Source of the DNA: Lachnospiraceae bacterium NK4A179
Lineage (GTDB): Bacteria; Bacillota; Clostridia; Lachnospirales; Lachnospiraceae
Reading direction: 5' to 3'
Length of the DNA: 64,000 bases
Assembly (NCBI GenBank): GCA_000421045.1
Contig: ATWC01000009.1
Span: 1 to 64,000, forward strand
Every line of letters begins with the position of its first letter. The stretch's first letter is position 1. The notes beneath the pieces were generated by a model. It did no database searches and was not told where the DNA came from. It saw nothing but the letters and a program-made list of their open reading frames with translations. The position numbers were made by a program, and so were the translations under genes. Positions 53,159 to 63,068 of the stretch are shown piece by piece.

Positions 53159-53884
53159 TTAAACTGATGCATTATAGGATGAAGCGTTTCCTGCTCCGTA
53201 GGTCGCTGAATTTGTATATGAGTTTGCCGAAGTGTCACCTGTGAGTGCCAGTGAGTAGATCTGCTCTGCTTTGTATTCGACTTTCTCTGCCCAGGAAGCG
53301 TTTCTTGTGAAGGTATCCCTCAGAGTATCTTCGTCAGCCTTCATAAATGCTTCTTTATCGAAGGAAAGCTTTCCATCGGCACCGATGGTTATGCCTGCAT
53401 TATTTAAAAGAGCAGCATTCTGATCTGTCAGGTTCATCATCCATTCGGTCTTCTGCGCGACATTGCCGTAAAGAGAACCGTCACCGTATGAGACAAGGCT
53501 GTTGTATTTCTTGATAAAATCAGCGGCTTTTTCGGCAGCTTTTTCCCTGTCTTCCTCTTTGAATGAAAGCTTCTTGATCTCGTTGAAAGCTCCTACCACA
53601 TCGCCTGCAGCATCTGCGGTTGCTTCGATCTTCTTTTCAGCCTTCTTCAGTTCTTCCTCAGGTATCTGTGTCTCGGACCGGTTCTTGTAGTACTTCTTCA
53701 TCACCTTGTAATAACTGCCGTTTTTCAGGGCATTATAGGTGGAAAGGTCAACGCCGTTTGCGTCGCCTGAGCCGAGCGCAGAAAAAAGAGAGTTCATGCT
53801 GTTTTCTTTTTCGTCTTTTTTTGAATTCCCAACAGAAGAAAAGAGCGTCTGTATGTTTGAATTTCCTGATATGTTTATTGGCAT
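53159..53884 (-). CDS. FliD-like protein, function uncertain
   Basis: 241 residues from ATG 53884 (AAAGGAG eight bases upstream; GTG 53893 and ATG 53890 are too close to it). The region YNSLVSYG ... LTDQNAALLNNAGITIGADGKLSFDKEAFMKAD ... LRDTF resembles the C-terminal segment of the flagellar cap protein FliD, in which a helix, a GI-x-GKLSLD turn and a following helix are typical. The N-terminal part is unrelated, the tail is Ser/Asn/Tyr-rich, and no flagellar genes are nearby. It may be a stand-alone cytoplasmic or secreted relative. Confidence 0.6.
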   Translation of the reverse strand: MPINISGNSNIQTLFSSVGNSKKDEKENSMNSLFSALGSGDANGVDLSTYNALKNGSYYKVMKKYYKNRSETQIPEEELKKAEKKIEATADAAGDVVGAFNEIKKLSFKEEDREKAAEKAADFIKKYNSLVSYGDGSLYGNVAQKTEWMMNLTDQNAALLNNAGITIGADGKLSFDKEAFMKADEDTLRDTFTRNASWAEKVEYKAEQIYSLALTGDTSANSYTNSATYGAGNASSYNASV

Positions 53885-53969
53885 CTTCATCACTCCTTTG
53901 AACTATGAGGCATCCATGCCTAACACCGATACAACTGTATTTTAACATACTTTCATTCTACTGTTAATA

Positions 53970-53978
53970 TGGTATAAT
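53970..53978 (+). promoter_or_regulatory. extended -10 promoter close to a start codon (leaderless candidate)
   Basis: TGGTATAAT ends nine bases before ATG 53988 and TTTCAT lies 16 bases upstream of TATAAT. The transcript should begin within about three bases of the ATG; there is no Shine-Dalgarno. Confidence 0.5.
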
Positions 53979-53987
53979 CGATTTTGT

Positions 53988-56900
53988 ATGGAAAAATGCG
54001 TAGATGAGATATTAAACGGTACATATGACTTCGGGAGGGAGCGTGCCCCCCTCTCTTTTTCGTGCGCAAAAGTTAACTGTGAGACCGGAAGAGGTTCCAC
54101 GATATACGGTTCGTTTTATATAATGGGTGATTCCGAATGCAGGGGATTTGTCCGTGTTTCGGATCCGCATTTAAAGACCGAGACAGATACGTTCTCGGGC
54201 GCTGCGTCTGAGATCTCATATACCGTTTCGACAGTCGGGCTTAAACCTGACAGTGTGGTTACCGGAAAGATAGATATCATTTCAAACCGCGGTGAATATG
54301 AGATGCCATTTGAGATCAGGGTATCCGATGAGCTTCCCGATTCTTCCATGGGAGAGATAAAGAATCTGTTCCACTTTGCCAATCTTGCGATGGGTGCATG
54401 GGATGAAGCGGTAGAGCTGTTTTATTCTCCCAGGTTCAAGAATATACTTACAGGCCCCGATGCCGAATATCTGGCAGCCTACAGGGGCTTTTCGGCATAT
54501 CCGGGAAATGCCTGCAATGTGGAACGTTTTCTGGAGACCACGAAGAAGAAAACCGCACCCGTATACACAGCTGAGATCGACAAGGTATGGATCGATGATC
54601 CGGAGCAAAAGAGCTTTGACATTATCCTGTACAAGGATGGCTGGGGCTATACGGATCTGGAGATCAGCTGCGAGGGCAGCTACTTAAGCACCGATAAGGA
54701 GCATATCTCACGCGAGGATTTTAAGGACGGCGAGACAAAACTGCTTTTTTATATCGATACGGCAGAGCTTCATATTGGGAAGAATCCCGGCGCAGTATTG
54801 ATAAGAGGCGGGGAAGCGGATATACGCATACCTGTTACTGTGAGCGGAGGTCTGATAAAACCCGATCTTTCCGAGCAGCATCTTATGCTCACCATTTCAA
54901 AGAAATTTATCGATTACAGGACAGGCAGGATCGCCAAGGCTGATTTTTGCAGAGATGCCGCACAGATAACGGCACCGTTCCTTTCGGCTGATCCCGAACG
55001 TGTGGATCTGAGACTTCTCAGGGCCCATATACTTCTCCTTGAGAGAAGGAAGGAAGATGCCGGACGCATGATAGAGCTGGTAGGGGCGCTCATCAATGAG
55101 GAAACGCCTTCTGCCATAAAGGCGTATTACATATATCTGAAGGCGCTTTATGCTGCCGATCCGATCCTTAGCGAAACGCTTTCCGATGATATAGACGAGA
55201 TGCTCCAGAGGGAGCCGGAGAACTGGCGTATAGCATGGATCGCGCTTTTCCTTAGGGATGAGTATAAAGCCGGATCCTACAGACGCCTTGAACTTATCCG
55301 TTCGCTTTATGACAGTGGCTGCAGAAGTCCTTTTATCCTGCTCGAGGCAGTGCATATCTTTCTTAATGACCCGAAGGCAATGGAGAATGTCGGGGCTTTT
55401 GAAATGTGCGTAATGCGCTTTGCGCTGAAGTACGGGCTTACCGGAAGCGGGCTCAGACGCCGGTTTGCATTTCTTTCGGAGGATATACACAGTTTCTCCG
55501 AGGATCTTCTGGGTCTTCTTATATCCTGTATGGAAGTATCCGATGACAGGGATGTGCTTGAGGCACTCTGTACGCATCTGATGCGCGGCAACTGCATGGA
55601 TGGAAAGTATTTCAGATGGTACAGCGAGGCTGTTGAAAAAGAAATAAGACTTACAAGACTGTATGAATATTACATGATGTCGATCGACAGAAGTTATGAA
55701 GGCACGCTGCCCAAGATCGTGCTCATGTATTTTGCTTACAGATCGAATCTTGATTCCGTAAGGACGGCCTTTCTTTACGCAAATGTTTTAAAGCACAGGC
55801 GCGAGTATTCCGAATATGCTGATTTTTATTCACAGTATGAAGCTTCTATGCCGGTATTTGCAAAGGAACAGCTCCTTCAGAGAAATCTTGACGAGAACCT
55901 TGCTTACCTTTACGGAAAACTGCTCGATCCTTTTACTATGGGGGATGATTATGCAAATGCATATACCGAGCTGATGTTTACAAAACGCTTCACTGTTGAT
56001 GATCCTCAGACTGTGAATATAGTGCTCATCTACGATCATCTCCGTGATGAATTCATATACCCGGTATATTTGGGCGAAGCGCTTATCCCGGTATACGGTG
56101 ATAACGTTTCCGTATTTCTTGAGGATGTGAACGGATGCAGACGTGAAGCGGGTGATGAGACTGATGTGAAGCAGATAATCACCAAACGCTTTGAAAGACA
56201 GGATTATGCGGCCGTAGAGTCGCCTGAACCCGGTGCAGCTCTTTTCATCTCGGAATCAGAGATGAACGTGAGAGTAGACAGGGAGAACGAAAGAGCTATC
56301 TCATGGCTTACGCTCAGGGATGACATTACTGATGAGTATGCGCTTCGCCTTATGGTGACACTTGCCGAGTATTATTTTGATAATGATATCATTGCTCCTC
56401 TTGATGACCTGCTTGCAAGATTCGATCCGGTACGTACCGGTGACGAAAGAGAGCGGATAATTCGCATAATGGTTGCAAGGGGACTTTATGACGAAGCTTT
56501 TGAGTGGATCAAAAGATGCGGGCCTGAGGGCATAGATTACAAGATACTCTTAAGGCTTGCAGACCGCCTGCTTGCAAGAAATGACTATGCTTACGATGAG
56601 GACCTGATGAACATGTGCAGGACTGTGCTTGATATGGGCAAGTATGATGAACAGTCCCTCACATATATGCTCATGTTTGATACGGGTTCGTTAAAGGATA
56701 AGAAAGTGCTCTGGAGAGCAGCTGATTCATTCGGACTTGATGTGGGCAACCTCATGAGCGGAATGCTTAAGCAGATGCTTTTTACAGGTACTGACCTGAA
56801 GGAAAAAACAGATGTATTTGCAGAGTCGGCTGAAAGCGGAGCTGACTTAAGGCTTATCGCTGCAGGACTTTCAAGCTTTTCGTATGATGTGCTCATAAGA

Positions 56901-57557
56901 GGAAGAGAGGCCGATCCCAAGGTCTTTGCGCACGTCCTTAATCTTCTTGATGAGCCTGAACTGATCACGGACTATACGAAGCTGGCATTTATAAGATATG
57001 TTTCGGAACTTAAGGAAAAGGGTGATGTATCTGTCGATTCAGCTTCATCCGATGCTGCGCTGCGTTTCATAGATGAATTGTGGGAGGAGGGAATATTTAT
57101 GCCCGACTTCATGGCATTCTCGGAAGAGAAGCCGGAGCTTAAGATCTATGAGGGACGCAGTTTCGTAGAGTATACCGGAAAACAGGGAAGCCATGTGATA
57201 CTTCACTATGTGCGTGAGGGAGACGGGAACGGTCCCGACGATTACAGAAAGGAAGAGATGCTGCATGTGTTCGGAGGCATCTATCTTAAGTCTTTCATAC
57301 TCTTCTATGGCGAGAAGATAGGATATTACATTACCGAAGAAAACGGCAGACAGGAAAAGCTTACAAAGGCGAGCGTCCTTGAAGCTGCAGAACCTACGGG
57401 GACCGAAGAAAAGTGCAGGTACGGAATGATAGGTGACATGGCGCTTGCTCTTGAAATGGATGATGAAAAATCTTTTGCCGCAAAGGCTGAAGAATATGAA
57501 CGAAAGAAGGCGCTTAACGCTAAGCTGTTCATACCTGGCGCCTATGGCAGGAAGTGA
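53988..57557 (+). CDS. large cytoplasmic DUF5717-like protein
   Basis: 1189 residues, no signal peptide or membrane helix. The first ~290 residues contain two beta-sandwich-like segments (LSFSCAKVNCETGRGSTIYGSFYI; IDDPEQKSFDIILYKDGWG); the rest to ~930 is helical with repeat-like spacing (YRGF, DAEYLAAY, LRAHILLLERR, YIYLKALYA), as in TPR/HEAT-type scaffolds; the C-terminal ~250 residues end in a mixed domain (YVREGDGNGPDDYRKEEMLHVFGGIYLKSF). It matches what I recall of the DUF5717 family, found in Lachnospiraceae beside a DnaK/actin-like protein, as here. Function unknown. First gene of a five-gene run ending in the (p)ppGpp enzyme gene. Confidence 0.75.
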   Translation: MEKCVDEILNGTYDFGRERAPLSFSCAKVNCETGRGSTIYGSFYIMGDSECRGFVRVSDPHLKTETDTFSGAASEISYTVSTVGLKPDSVVTGKIDIISNRGEYEMPFEIRVSDELPDSSMGEIKNLFHFANLAMGAWDEAVELFYSPRFKNILTGPDAEYLAAYRGFSAYPGNACNVERFLETTKKKTAPVYTAEIDKVWIDDPEQKSFDIILYKDGWGYTDLEISCEGSYLSTDKEHISREDFKDGETKLLFYIDTAELHIGKNPGAVLIRGGEADIRIPVTVSGGLIKPDLSEQHLMLTISKKFIDYRTGRIAKADFCRDAAQITAPFLSADPERVDLRLLRAHILLLERRKEDAGRMIELVGALINEETPSAIKAYYIYLKALYAADPILSETLSDDIDEMLQREPENWRIAWIALFLRDEYKAGSYRRLELIRSLYDSGCRSPFILLEAVHIFLNDPKAMENVGAFEMCVMRFALKYGLTGSGLRRRFAFLSEDIHSFSEDLLGLLISCMEVSDDRDVLEALCTHLMRGNCMDGKYFRWYSEAVEKEIRLTRLYEYYMMSIDRSYEGTLPKIVLMYFAYRSNLDSVRTAFLYANVLKHRREYSEYADFYSQYEASMPVFAKEQLLQRNLDENLAYLYGKLLDPFTMGDDYANAYTELMFTKRFTVDDPQTVNIVLIYDHLRDEFIYPVYLGEALIPVYGDNVSVFLEDVNGCRREAGDETDVKQIITKRFERQDYAAVESPEPGAALFISESEMNVRVDRENERAISWLTLRDDITDEYALRLMVTLAEYYFDNDIIAPLDDLLARFDPVRTGDERERIIRIMVARGLYDEAFEWIKRCGPEGIDYKILLRLADRLLARNDYAYDEDLMNMCRTVLDMGKYDEQSLTYMLMFDTGSLKDKKVLWRAADSFGLDVGNLMSGMLKQMLFTGTDLKEKTDVFAESAESGADLRLIAAGLSSFSYDVLIRGREADPKVFAHVLNLLDEPELITDYTKLAFIRYVSELKEKGDVSVDSASSDAALRFIDELWEEGIFMPDFMAFSEEKPELKIYEGRSFVEYTGKQGSHVILHYVREGDGNGPDDYRKEEMLHVFGGIYLKSFILFYGEKIGYYITEENGRQEKLTKASVLEAAEPTGTEEKCRYGMIGDMALALEMDDEKSFAAKAEEYERKKALNAKLFIPGAYGRK

Positions 57558-57562
57558 AGGAT

Positions 57563-58801
57563 ATGCTTAAGGGAGCGATAGAAAAACTGTCCGGCGAAAG
57601 GACTTCGATAGGAATAGATATAACCGATCCGTATGTACAGATCAGTTATGCCGATGAAAAGGGAGAACTCCAGACTTTCGAAGAGGAGGGAAGTCTCCTT
57701 ATCCCTGCAGTGCTTTCCAAGGAGAAAGGCAAGGACATCTGGAGCTGCGGTGCCGAGGCTGTTTCTGCACAAAACTGCATCCAAGTGAAGAATATCCTTT
57801 CCAAGGCTCATGATGGAAATCTTGTGGAGATCGACGGTATGGATTACGATCCCGTTGATCTGCTTGCGCTGCTTATAAAGAAATGTCTTTCAAAACTTGC
57901 GAGGGTGTGCCCTCTTGAGCGGATAGGGACCGTTGCTTTGACAGTAGAAACTCCGGATAACAGGACTGTTGCGGTTCTCGATCAGGCAATAAGCATAGTC
58001 AGGATAAAGCGTGAGCAGGTAGTGATATTAAGTCATGCCGAAAGCGCATATTTCTTTGTGCTCAATGAACCAAAAGGGCTTCGTTCGGCTGACGTGCTTA
58101 TATGCAGCCTTGATGAAGCGGGTTTAAAGAGCATATACCTTAAGCAGAACAGGAATACCACTCCTGTCGCTGTGCTTTCAGATGAACGCATGCATTCTTC
58201 GTTTAAGAAAGAGGATAAGTACCTTTCCGAGATCATGAAGGGACTTATAGGAGATAATGATGTGTCGGCGGTATATCTTCTGGGAACGGAATTTTCCGGC
58301 GAGTGGTATCCTGAATCGCTTAATCTTATCTGCAGGGGAAGGAGAGCCTTCCTCGGCACAAATCTGTTTTCAAAAGGAGCGGTCATTGCCGCACTTGAGC
58401 GTGCCGGCAGGAGAGAGCCTGACAAGACTCATGTGTTCTTAGGACCTGATAAGTTAAGGTCAAACCTGGGACTTAATGTTGTACGAGAGGGGGAGGATGC
58501 TTATATGGCACTTCTCGATGCAGGCAGGAGCTGGTTTGAGGCTGCGCATGAGTGTGATCTGATACTTGATGATCCGGAGCCTCTCGAGATAGCGATAACT
58601 CCGATCAATGGCATGAGCGCAAGGACGGTAAGGGTAAAGATGGACGGTTTCCCGAAAAGACCACCCCGTGCTTCACGCATACATCTTGAGATCAGGATGA
58701 TCTCCGATACAAAGGCAAAGATAAAGATCACCGATCTGGGCTTTGGGGATCTGTTCCCCTCATCAGGCTTGTCCTGGGAAAGTGAATTTTTGGTGTCATA
58801 G
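57563..58801 (+). CDS. actin/Hsp70-fold ATPase-like protein (DUF5716-like)
   Basis: 412 residues from ATG 57563 (AGGAAG eight bases upstream). Features fit an actin/Hsp70-type nucleotide-binding fold: the first beta-hairpin SIGIDITDPYVQISY with the phosphate-1 Asp, a second phosphate-like strand ADVLICSLDEAGLKSIYL near 185, and an adenosine-loop-like AVYLLGTEFSGEWYP near 236. There is no Hsp70 substrate-binding domain; a ~100-residue C-terminal beta domain (VRVKMDGFPKRPP, RIHLEIRMIS) takes its place. It begins just after the DUF5717-like gene and is likely its partner. Confidence 0.75.
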   Translation: MLKGAIEKLSGERTSIGIDITDPYVQISYADEKGELQTFEEEGSLLIPAVLSKEKGKDIWSCGAEAVSAQNCIQVKNILSKAHDGNLVEIDGMDYDPVDLLALLIKKCLSKLARVCPLERIGTVALTVETPDNRTVAVLDQAISIVRIKREQVVILSHAESAYFFVLNEPKGLRSADVLICSLDEAGLKSIYLKQNRNTTPVAVLSDERMHSSFKKEDKYLSEIMKGLIGDNDVSAVYLLGTEFSGEWYPESLNLICRGRRAFLGTNLFSKGAVIAALERAGRREPDKTHVFLGPDKLRSNLGLNVVREGEDAYMALLDAGRSWFEAAHECDLILDDPEPLEIAITPINGMSARTVRVKMDGFPKRPPRASRIHLEIRMISDTKAKIKITDLGFGDLFPSSGLSWESEFLVS

Positions 58802-58805
58802 GATC

Positions 58806-59579
58806 ATGGGAAAGATATATCAATGCATAGGCAGGTTTGCGGGTACACCGTATACCGTCAAAAATACACATATTAATCTGTATTGCATAGAGGAACTTTG
58901 TTATTACATCGTTCACAACGCCGAACTCATGGATCAGACACTTGCTTCGGAAGAACTGATAAGCTGGGTTAATGAGGAGTGCGGCTTAAAGGATCTTGCG
59001 GTAAAGATAAAGGAGCGTCTGCATCACAGCATCAGGCCGGAGGCCGTTGCCGAGACAGTTCTTAATTATTGTCATTATTGCAGTGCAGATGAGCTTGAAC
59101 GTACGCTTAAAGTGATAAAGGGTGTATGTTCGGAAAGCGGTCCTGAAAGGACGAAGTCACTTGCGGAATATTTTCTTGCCGGAAAAAGGTATGCACATGC
59201 ATTCTCCGGCTTTGAGAGGCTTTATAAGTATGCCGGTATAAACGGCGATGAAAAACTCAAAGGAGAGTGCGCATATTCGTTGGGTGTGATCTATGCGGAA
59301 CTGTTCTTTTATGAGGATGCGGCTGAACGCTTCAAAGAGGCGTTTGAGATATCCGGTGACAGGCAGGCTTGCTTTTCATATCTGGCAGCGCTTCGCATGA
59401 GCATGGATGAGATGGAATACCTTAAATATGTGGCTTCCCTTCCTTCAGAGTATACGGAAGCTGCAGCGGTGGAAGAGGCATTCAGGGATGCAAAGCCCGA
59501 AAAAATTCCCGAGGCTTCAGGTTATGAAGGGTATGCCGCAGCTGTAAAGGAAGAATACAGAGAAATGATGGCCGGTTGA
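58806..59579 (+). CDS. conserved helical-repeat protein, unknown function
   Basis: 257 residues from ATG 58806; the frame is open earlier but overlaps the preceding gene. The N-terminal part YQCIGRFAGTPYTVKNTHINLYCIEELCYYIVHN is a conserved opening of a Lachnospiraceae family always seen, as far as I recall, beside DUF5716/5717 genes. The second half holds TPR-like helices (GDEKLKGECAYSLGVIYAELFFYEDAAERFKEA). Cytoplasmic. Probably an adaptor in the same complex. Confidence 0.7.
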   Translation: MGKIYQCIGRFAGTPYTVKNTHINLYCIEELCYYIVHNAELMDQTLASEELISWVNEECGLKDLAVKIKERLHHSIRPEAVAETVLNYCHYCSADELERTLKVIKGVCSESGPERTKSLAEYFLAGKRYAHAFSGFERLYKYAGINGDEKLKGECAYSLGVIYAELFFYEDAAERFKEAFEISGDRQACFSYLAALRMSMDEMEYLKYVASLPSEYTEAAAVEEAFRDAKPEKIPEASGYEGYAAAVKEEYREMMAG

Positions 59580-59582
59580 TAA

Positions 59583-60752
59583 ATGGGATTTTTTAAGAAC
59601 CTGTTCAAAAAAATAGGCAAAAAGGATAAAGAGGAAGCTCTTTCCGGAGAATGGGAAGAGCAGGACTCTTCTGTGCCCGCTAATCTGGATGATGCGGATG
59701 TACGTACGGTCTGCGTACTTGAAGCTCTGGGCAGGATGGCTGAGGCTTCCGACAGGGTTGAGGAAGGAAAGGATGAGTATGATGCCGTGACTTCTCTGCT
59801 TGTAGATATGGAGAAGATAGACGATCTTCCCAAACAGCTTCGTCTTGAAATAACCGACCTGGCAGATAATATAGAAAAGCTCGAAAGGAAGCGCAGAGAG
59901 CTTTTGCTCGATTCCGGTAAGATGAGTGAGAAGCGCATTCAGGAGATAGAACGTCTTGAGGATTCAATGCCTGAAGGCATAAAGAAGATAAGAGAAGCGG
60001 AGCATTACAGAAAACTTGTTATAAGGGATCTGAAGCGTCTTGATGCGGAGCGTGATTCATACAGATACAGGATAAAGGAAGCACGCATTACAATTGAGAA
60101 TGCCAGAGGTGTGGCTGTTATATGTGCCGGCGCCATGATAGCCTGTATATTGCTTTTGATGGTCCTTAAGTTTGCATATGAGATGGATGTCACATGGGGA
60201 TATCTTATCATCTGTGGCGTGGGTGCGGTAACTCTCACGGGACTGTTTGTAAAATACAGCGATGCGAACAGAAGCCTTTCGCAGCTTGAAAAAATAAAGC
60301 ATAAGATGATCACCGTGCACAATACAGTAAGGATCAGATACGTCAACAATACAAAGCTTCTTTCGTATATGTATATGAAGTACGGGGCTGAATCAGCCGA
60401 TGAGCTTGAGGAAGACTGGAATACCTACACTTCCGAAATGGGAGCGAGGATCAAGGATAGGGAATTAAAGGCTGAGCTTGAATATAATTATGACTCTCTG
60501 ACGCAGAAGCTTGAAGAAAGCGGCGTAAAGGATCCTCAGATATGGACGAGGCAGACCGAAGCGTTGCTTGATCCCAGAGAGATGGTAGAAGTAAGACATG
60601 CGCTTATAGCAAGAAGGCAGAAACTCAGAGAACAGCTTGAATATAACAAGGGTATCGCGGAAGAGGAAGGAAAGCGTATCAAGGATATGGCGAGAGCTTA
60701 TCCGCAGTATTCCGACGAGATAGCAAATATAGTGAAACGATATGAGCACTGA
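59583..60752 (+). CDS. coiled-coil membrane protein, unknown function
   Basis: 389 residues. Long coiled coils at about 45-165 and 225-389 flank two adjacent membrane helices (about 176-198 and 204-222), so both coils face the cytoplasm with a very short outer loop. Start ATG 59583, three bases after the preceding stop. It could hold the DUF5717/5716 assembly at the membrane (inference). It overlaps the (p)ppGpp enzyme gene by 11 bases, so the two are coupled. Confidence 0.7.
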   Translation: MGFFKNLFKKIGKKDKEEALSGEWEEQDSSVPANLDDADVRTVCVLEALGRMAEASDRVEEGKDEYDAVTSLLVDMEKIDDLPKQLRLEITDLADNIEKLERKRRELLLDSGKMSEKRIQEIERLEDSMPEGIKKIREAEHYRKLVIRDLKRLDAERDSYRYRIKEARITIENARGVAVICAGAMIACILLLMVLKFAYEMDVTWGYLIICGVGAVTLTGLFVKYSDANRSLSQLEKIKHKMITVHNTVRIRYVNNTKLLSYMYMKYGAESADELEEDWNTYTSEMGARIKDRELKAELEYNYDSLTQKLEESGVKDPQIWTRQTEALLDPREMVEVRHALIARRQKLREQLEYNKGIAEEEGKRIKDMARAYPQYSDEIANIVKRYEH

Positions 60753-63066
60753 CACTGAAGATATCAGACAGAACAAAAACAGCCATGCCGAGCTTGTCAT
60801 AGATGACGGACGCATAGAGAAAATGGCGGAGTTCACATCTCCGAATGTGCTCTATGAGGAGCTTATCGCAAGAGTGAAGAAGTACCATCCGTCAGATGAT
60901 ATAAGCCTTATCGAAAAGGCTTATAATACTGCGTCTTCATTTCATGAAGGTCAGGAACGCAAATCCGGAGAGCCGTATATTATCCATCCGCTGTGTGTTG
61001 CGATCATACTTGCAGACATGGAAATGGATAAGGAGACGATCGCGGCCGGCATCCTGCATGATGTTGTCGAAGATACGGTGATGACGAATGATGAGCTGAA
61101 GGAACAGTTTGGCTCTGAAGTTGCATTTCTTGTAGACGGTGTCACGAAGCTCACGCGTATACAGTATTCTTCCGAGAAGCTTGATCTGCAGGCCGAGAAT
61201 CTCCGCAAGATGTTCCTTGCGATGGCCAAGGATATACGTGTGATCATGATAAAACTTGCAGACCGCCTGCATAATATGCGTACGCTGTCATATCACAAGC
61301 CTTCCAAGCAGAAGGAGATAGCAAGGGAAACGATCGATATCTATGCGCCAATAGCGCAGCGTCTCGGTATTTCAAAGATAAAGGTTGAGCTTGAGGATCT
61401 GTGTCTTAAGTATCTTGAACCGGAAGTCTACAAGGGACTTTCGGAGATGATCAACGAAAGAAAATCCGAAAGAGAGAAAGTTGTTCAGGCTATTGTTGAT
61501 GAAGTCTCCGAGGCTATGCAGAAAGCCGGTATCAAGGCGATGATAGACGGCCGTGCAAAGCATTTCTTCAGTATCTACAAGAAGATGAAGAATCAGAACA
61601 AGACGCTCGATCAGATCTATGATCTGTTTGCGGTGCGTATAATCGTTGCAAGTGTCAAGGATTGTTATGCTGCACTGGGCGTCATCCATGAGATGTATAA
61701 GCCCATACCGGGACGTTTCAAGGATTATATCGCGGTTCCGAAAGATAATATGTATCAGTCGCTGCATACTACTCTTGCCGGAGCAAACGGCATTCCGTTT
61801 GAGATACAGATACGTACTTTCGAGATGCACCGTACTGCGGAATACGGTATCGCCGCTCACTGGAAATACAAGGAAGCTTCGGATGGTCACAAGGTAGAGC
61901 TTCAGGAAGAGGAGAAGCTTACCTGGCTCAGACAGATACTTGAGTGGCAGAAAGATATGTCCGACAACAAGGAATTCATGCAGCTCTTAAAGAGCGATCT
62001 GGATCTGTTTTCGGACAGCGTGTACTGCTTCACTCCTACAGGTGATGTGAAGAATCTTCCCGCAGGTGCCGTGCCCATAGATTTTGCTTACAGCATCCAT
62101 ACTGATGTAGGTAATCACATGATAGGCGCCAGGGTAAACGGAAAGCTTGTCACGATCAATTATGAACTTAAGAACGGTGATGTGATAGAGATACTCACAT
62201 CACAGAATTCGCGCGGGCCTTCAAGAGACTGGCTTGGAATGGTAAAGTCTCCGCAGGCAAAGACGAAGATAATGCAGTGGTTCCGCGGCGAGTTCAAGGC
62301 TGAGAATATAGAACACGGCAGGGAATTGTTCAATGCATACTGCAAGGGCAGGAGCATAGTTCCTTCGGATATAGTTAAGCCGGAGTTCCTTGAAGCGCTT
62401 CTTAACAAATATGGTTTCAAAAACTGGGACAATGTACTTGCTGCCATCGGCCATGGTGCGCTTAAGGAAGGCCAGGTAGTCAATAAGCTTCTTGAGGTGC
62501 GCGATGCATATGAGAAGCTTCATATGAGCGACGAAGATGTGCTTGAGAGCCTTGCTGAAAAAGCAGACGGACAGGGGCATAAAACAGGCAGCAGCAGCGG
62601 AAACGGAATAATAGTCAAGGGGATCAGCGGTGTATCTGTCAGGTTCCCCAAGTGCTGTACACCTCTTCCCGGTGATGAGATCATCGGATATGTTACAAGA
62701 GGCAGAGGCGTGACCATCCACAGAAAGGACTGCGTCAATATAAAGACCATTCCCGAAGATGAAAGGGACAGGTTAGTTGAGGCAGAGTGGGAGCAGGGCG
62801 CACTCATGGAAAACAGCAAGGGCTATATTGCAGAGCTTGTTGTATATGCCACAAACAGATCCGGTCTTCTTGCGGACATATCAAAGAGTATGTCTGATTC
62901 CGGTATAGATATACAGGCACTCAAATCCAAGATAAACCGTCAAGGAACCGCGACCATGTATATTACTTTTGCGGTTGCCGGACGCGATGAAGTAAATATC
63001 ATCATAGGAAAACTCAAGAATATAGACAGTGTGCTTGATGTGAAGAGAAACACAGAAGGTGAATAA
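60742..63066 (+). CDS. relA: bifunctional (p)ppGpp synthetase/hydrolase (RelA/SpoT homologue)
   Basis: 774 residues. HD hydrolase domain with LHDVVEDT near 102 and KLADRLHNMRTL intact; synthetase domain about 235-360 with RFKDYIAVPKDNMYQSLHTT and the EIQIRT strand; TGS domain about 410-470 (VYCFTPTGDVKNLPAGAVPIDF); a zinc-type region GVSVRFPKCCTPLPGD; ACT domain about 695-770. Both activities should be present, as in most Firmicutes. It sets stringent-response levels during starvation. The following MBL and hemZ genes are the usual clostridial order. Confidence 0.96.
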   Translation: MSTDTEDIRQNKNSHAELVIDDGRIEKMAEFTSPNVLYEELIARVKKYHPSDDISLIEKAYNTASSFHEGQERKSGEPYIIHPLCVAIILADMEMDKETIAAGILHDVVEDTVMTNDELKEQFGSEVAFLVDGVTKLTRIQYSSEKLDLQAENLRKMFLAMAKDIRVIMIKLADRLHNMRTLSYHKPSKQKEIARETIDIYAPIAQRLGISKIKVELEDLCLKYLEPEVYKGLSEMINERKSEREKVVQAIVDEVSEAMQKAGIKAMIDGRAKHFFSIYKKMKNQNKTLDQIYDLFAVRIIVASVKDCYAALGVIHEMYKPIPGRFKDYIAVPKDNMYQSLHTTLAGANGIPFEIQIRTFEMHRTAEYGIAAHWKYKEASDGHKVELQEEEKLTWLRQILEWQKDMSDNKEFMQLLKSDLDLFSDSVYCFTPTGDVKNLPAGAVPIDFAYSIHTDVGNHMIGARVNGKLVTINYELKNGDVIEILTSQNSRGPSRDWLGMVKSPQAKTKIMQWFRGEFKAENIEHGRELFNAYCKGRSIVPSDIVKPEFLEALLNKYGFKNWDNVLAAIGHGALKEGQVVNKLLEVRDAYEKLHMSDEDVLESLAEKADGQGHKTGSSSGNGIIVKGISGVSVRFPKCCTPLPGDEIIGYVTRGRGVTIHRKDCVNIKTIPEDERDRLVEAEWEQGALMENSKGYIAELVVYATNRSGLLADISKSMSDSGIDIQALKSKINRQGTATMYITFAVAGRDEVNIIIGKLKNIDSVLDVKRNTEGE

Positions 63067-63068
63067 AC

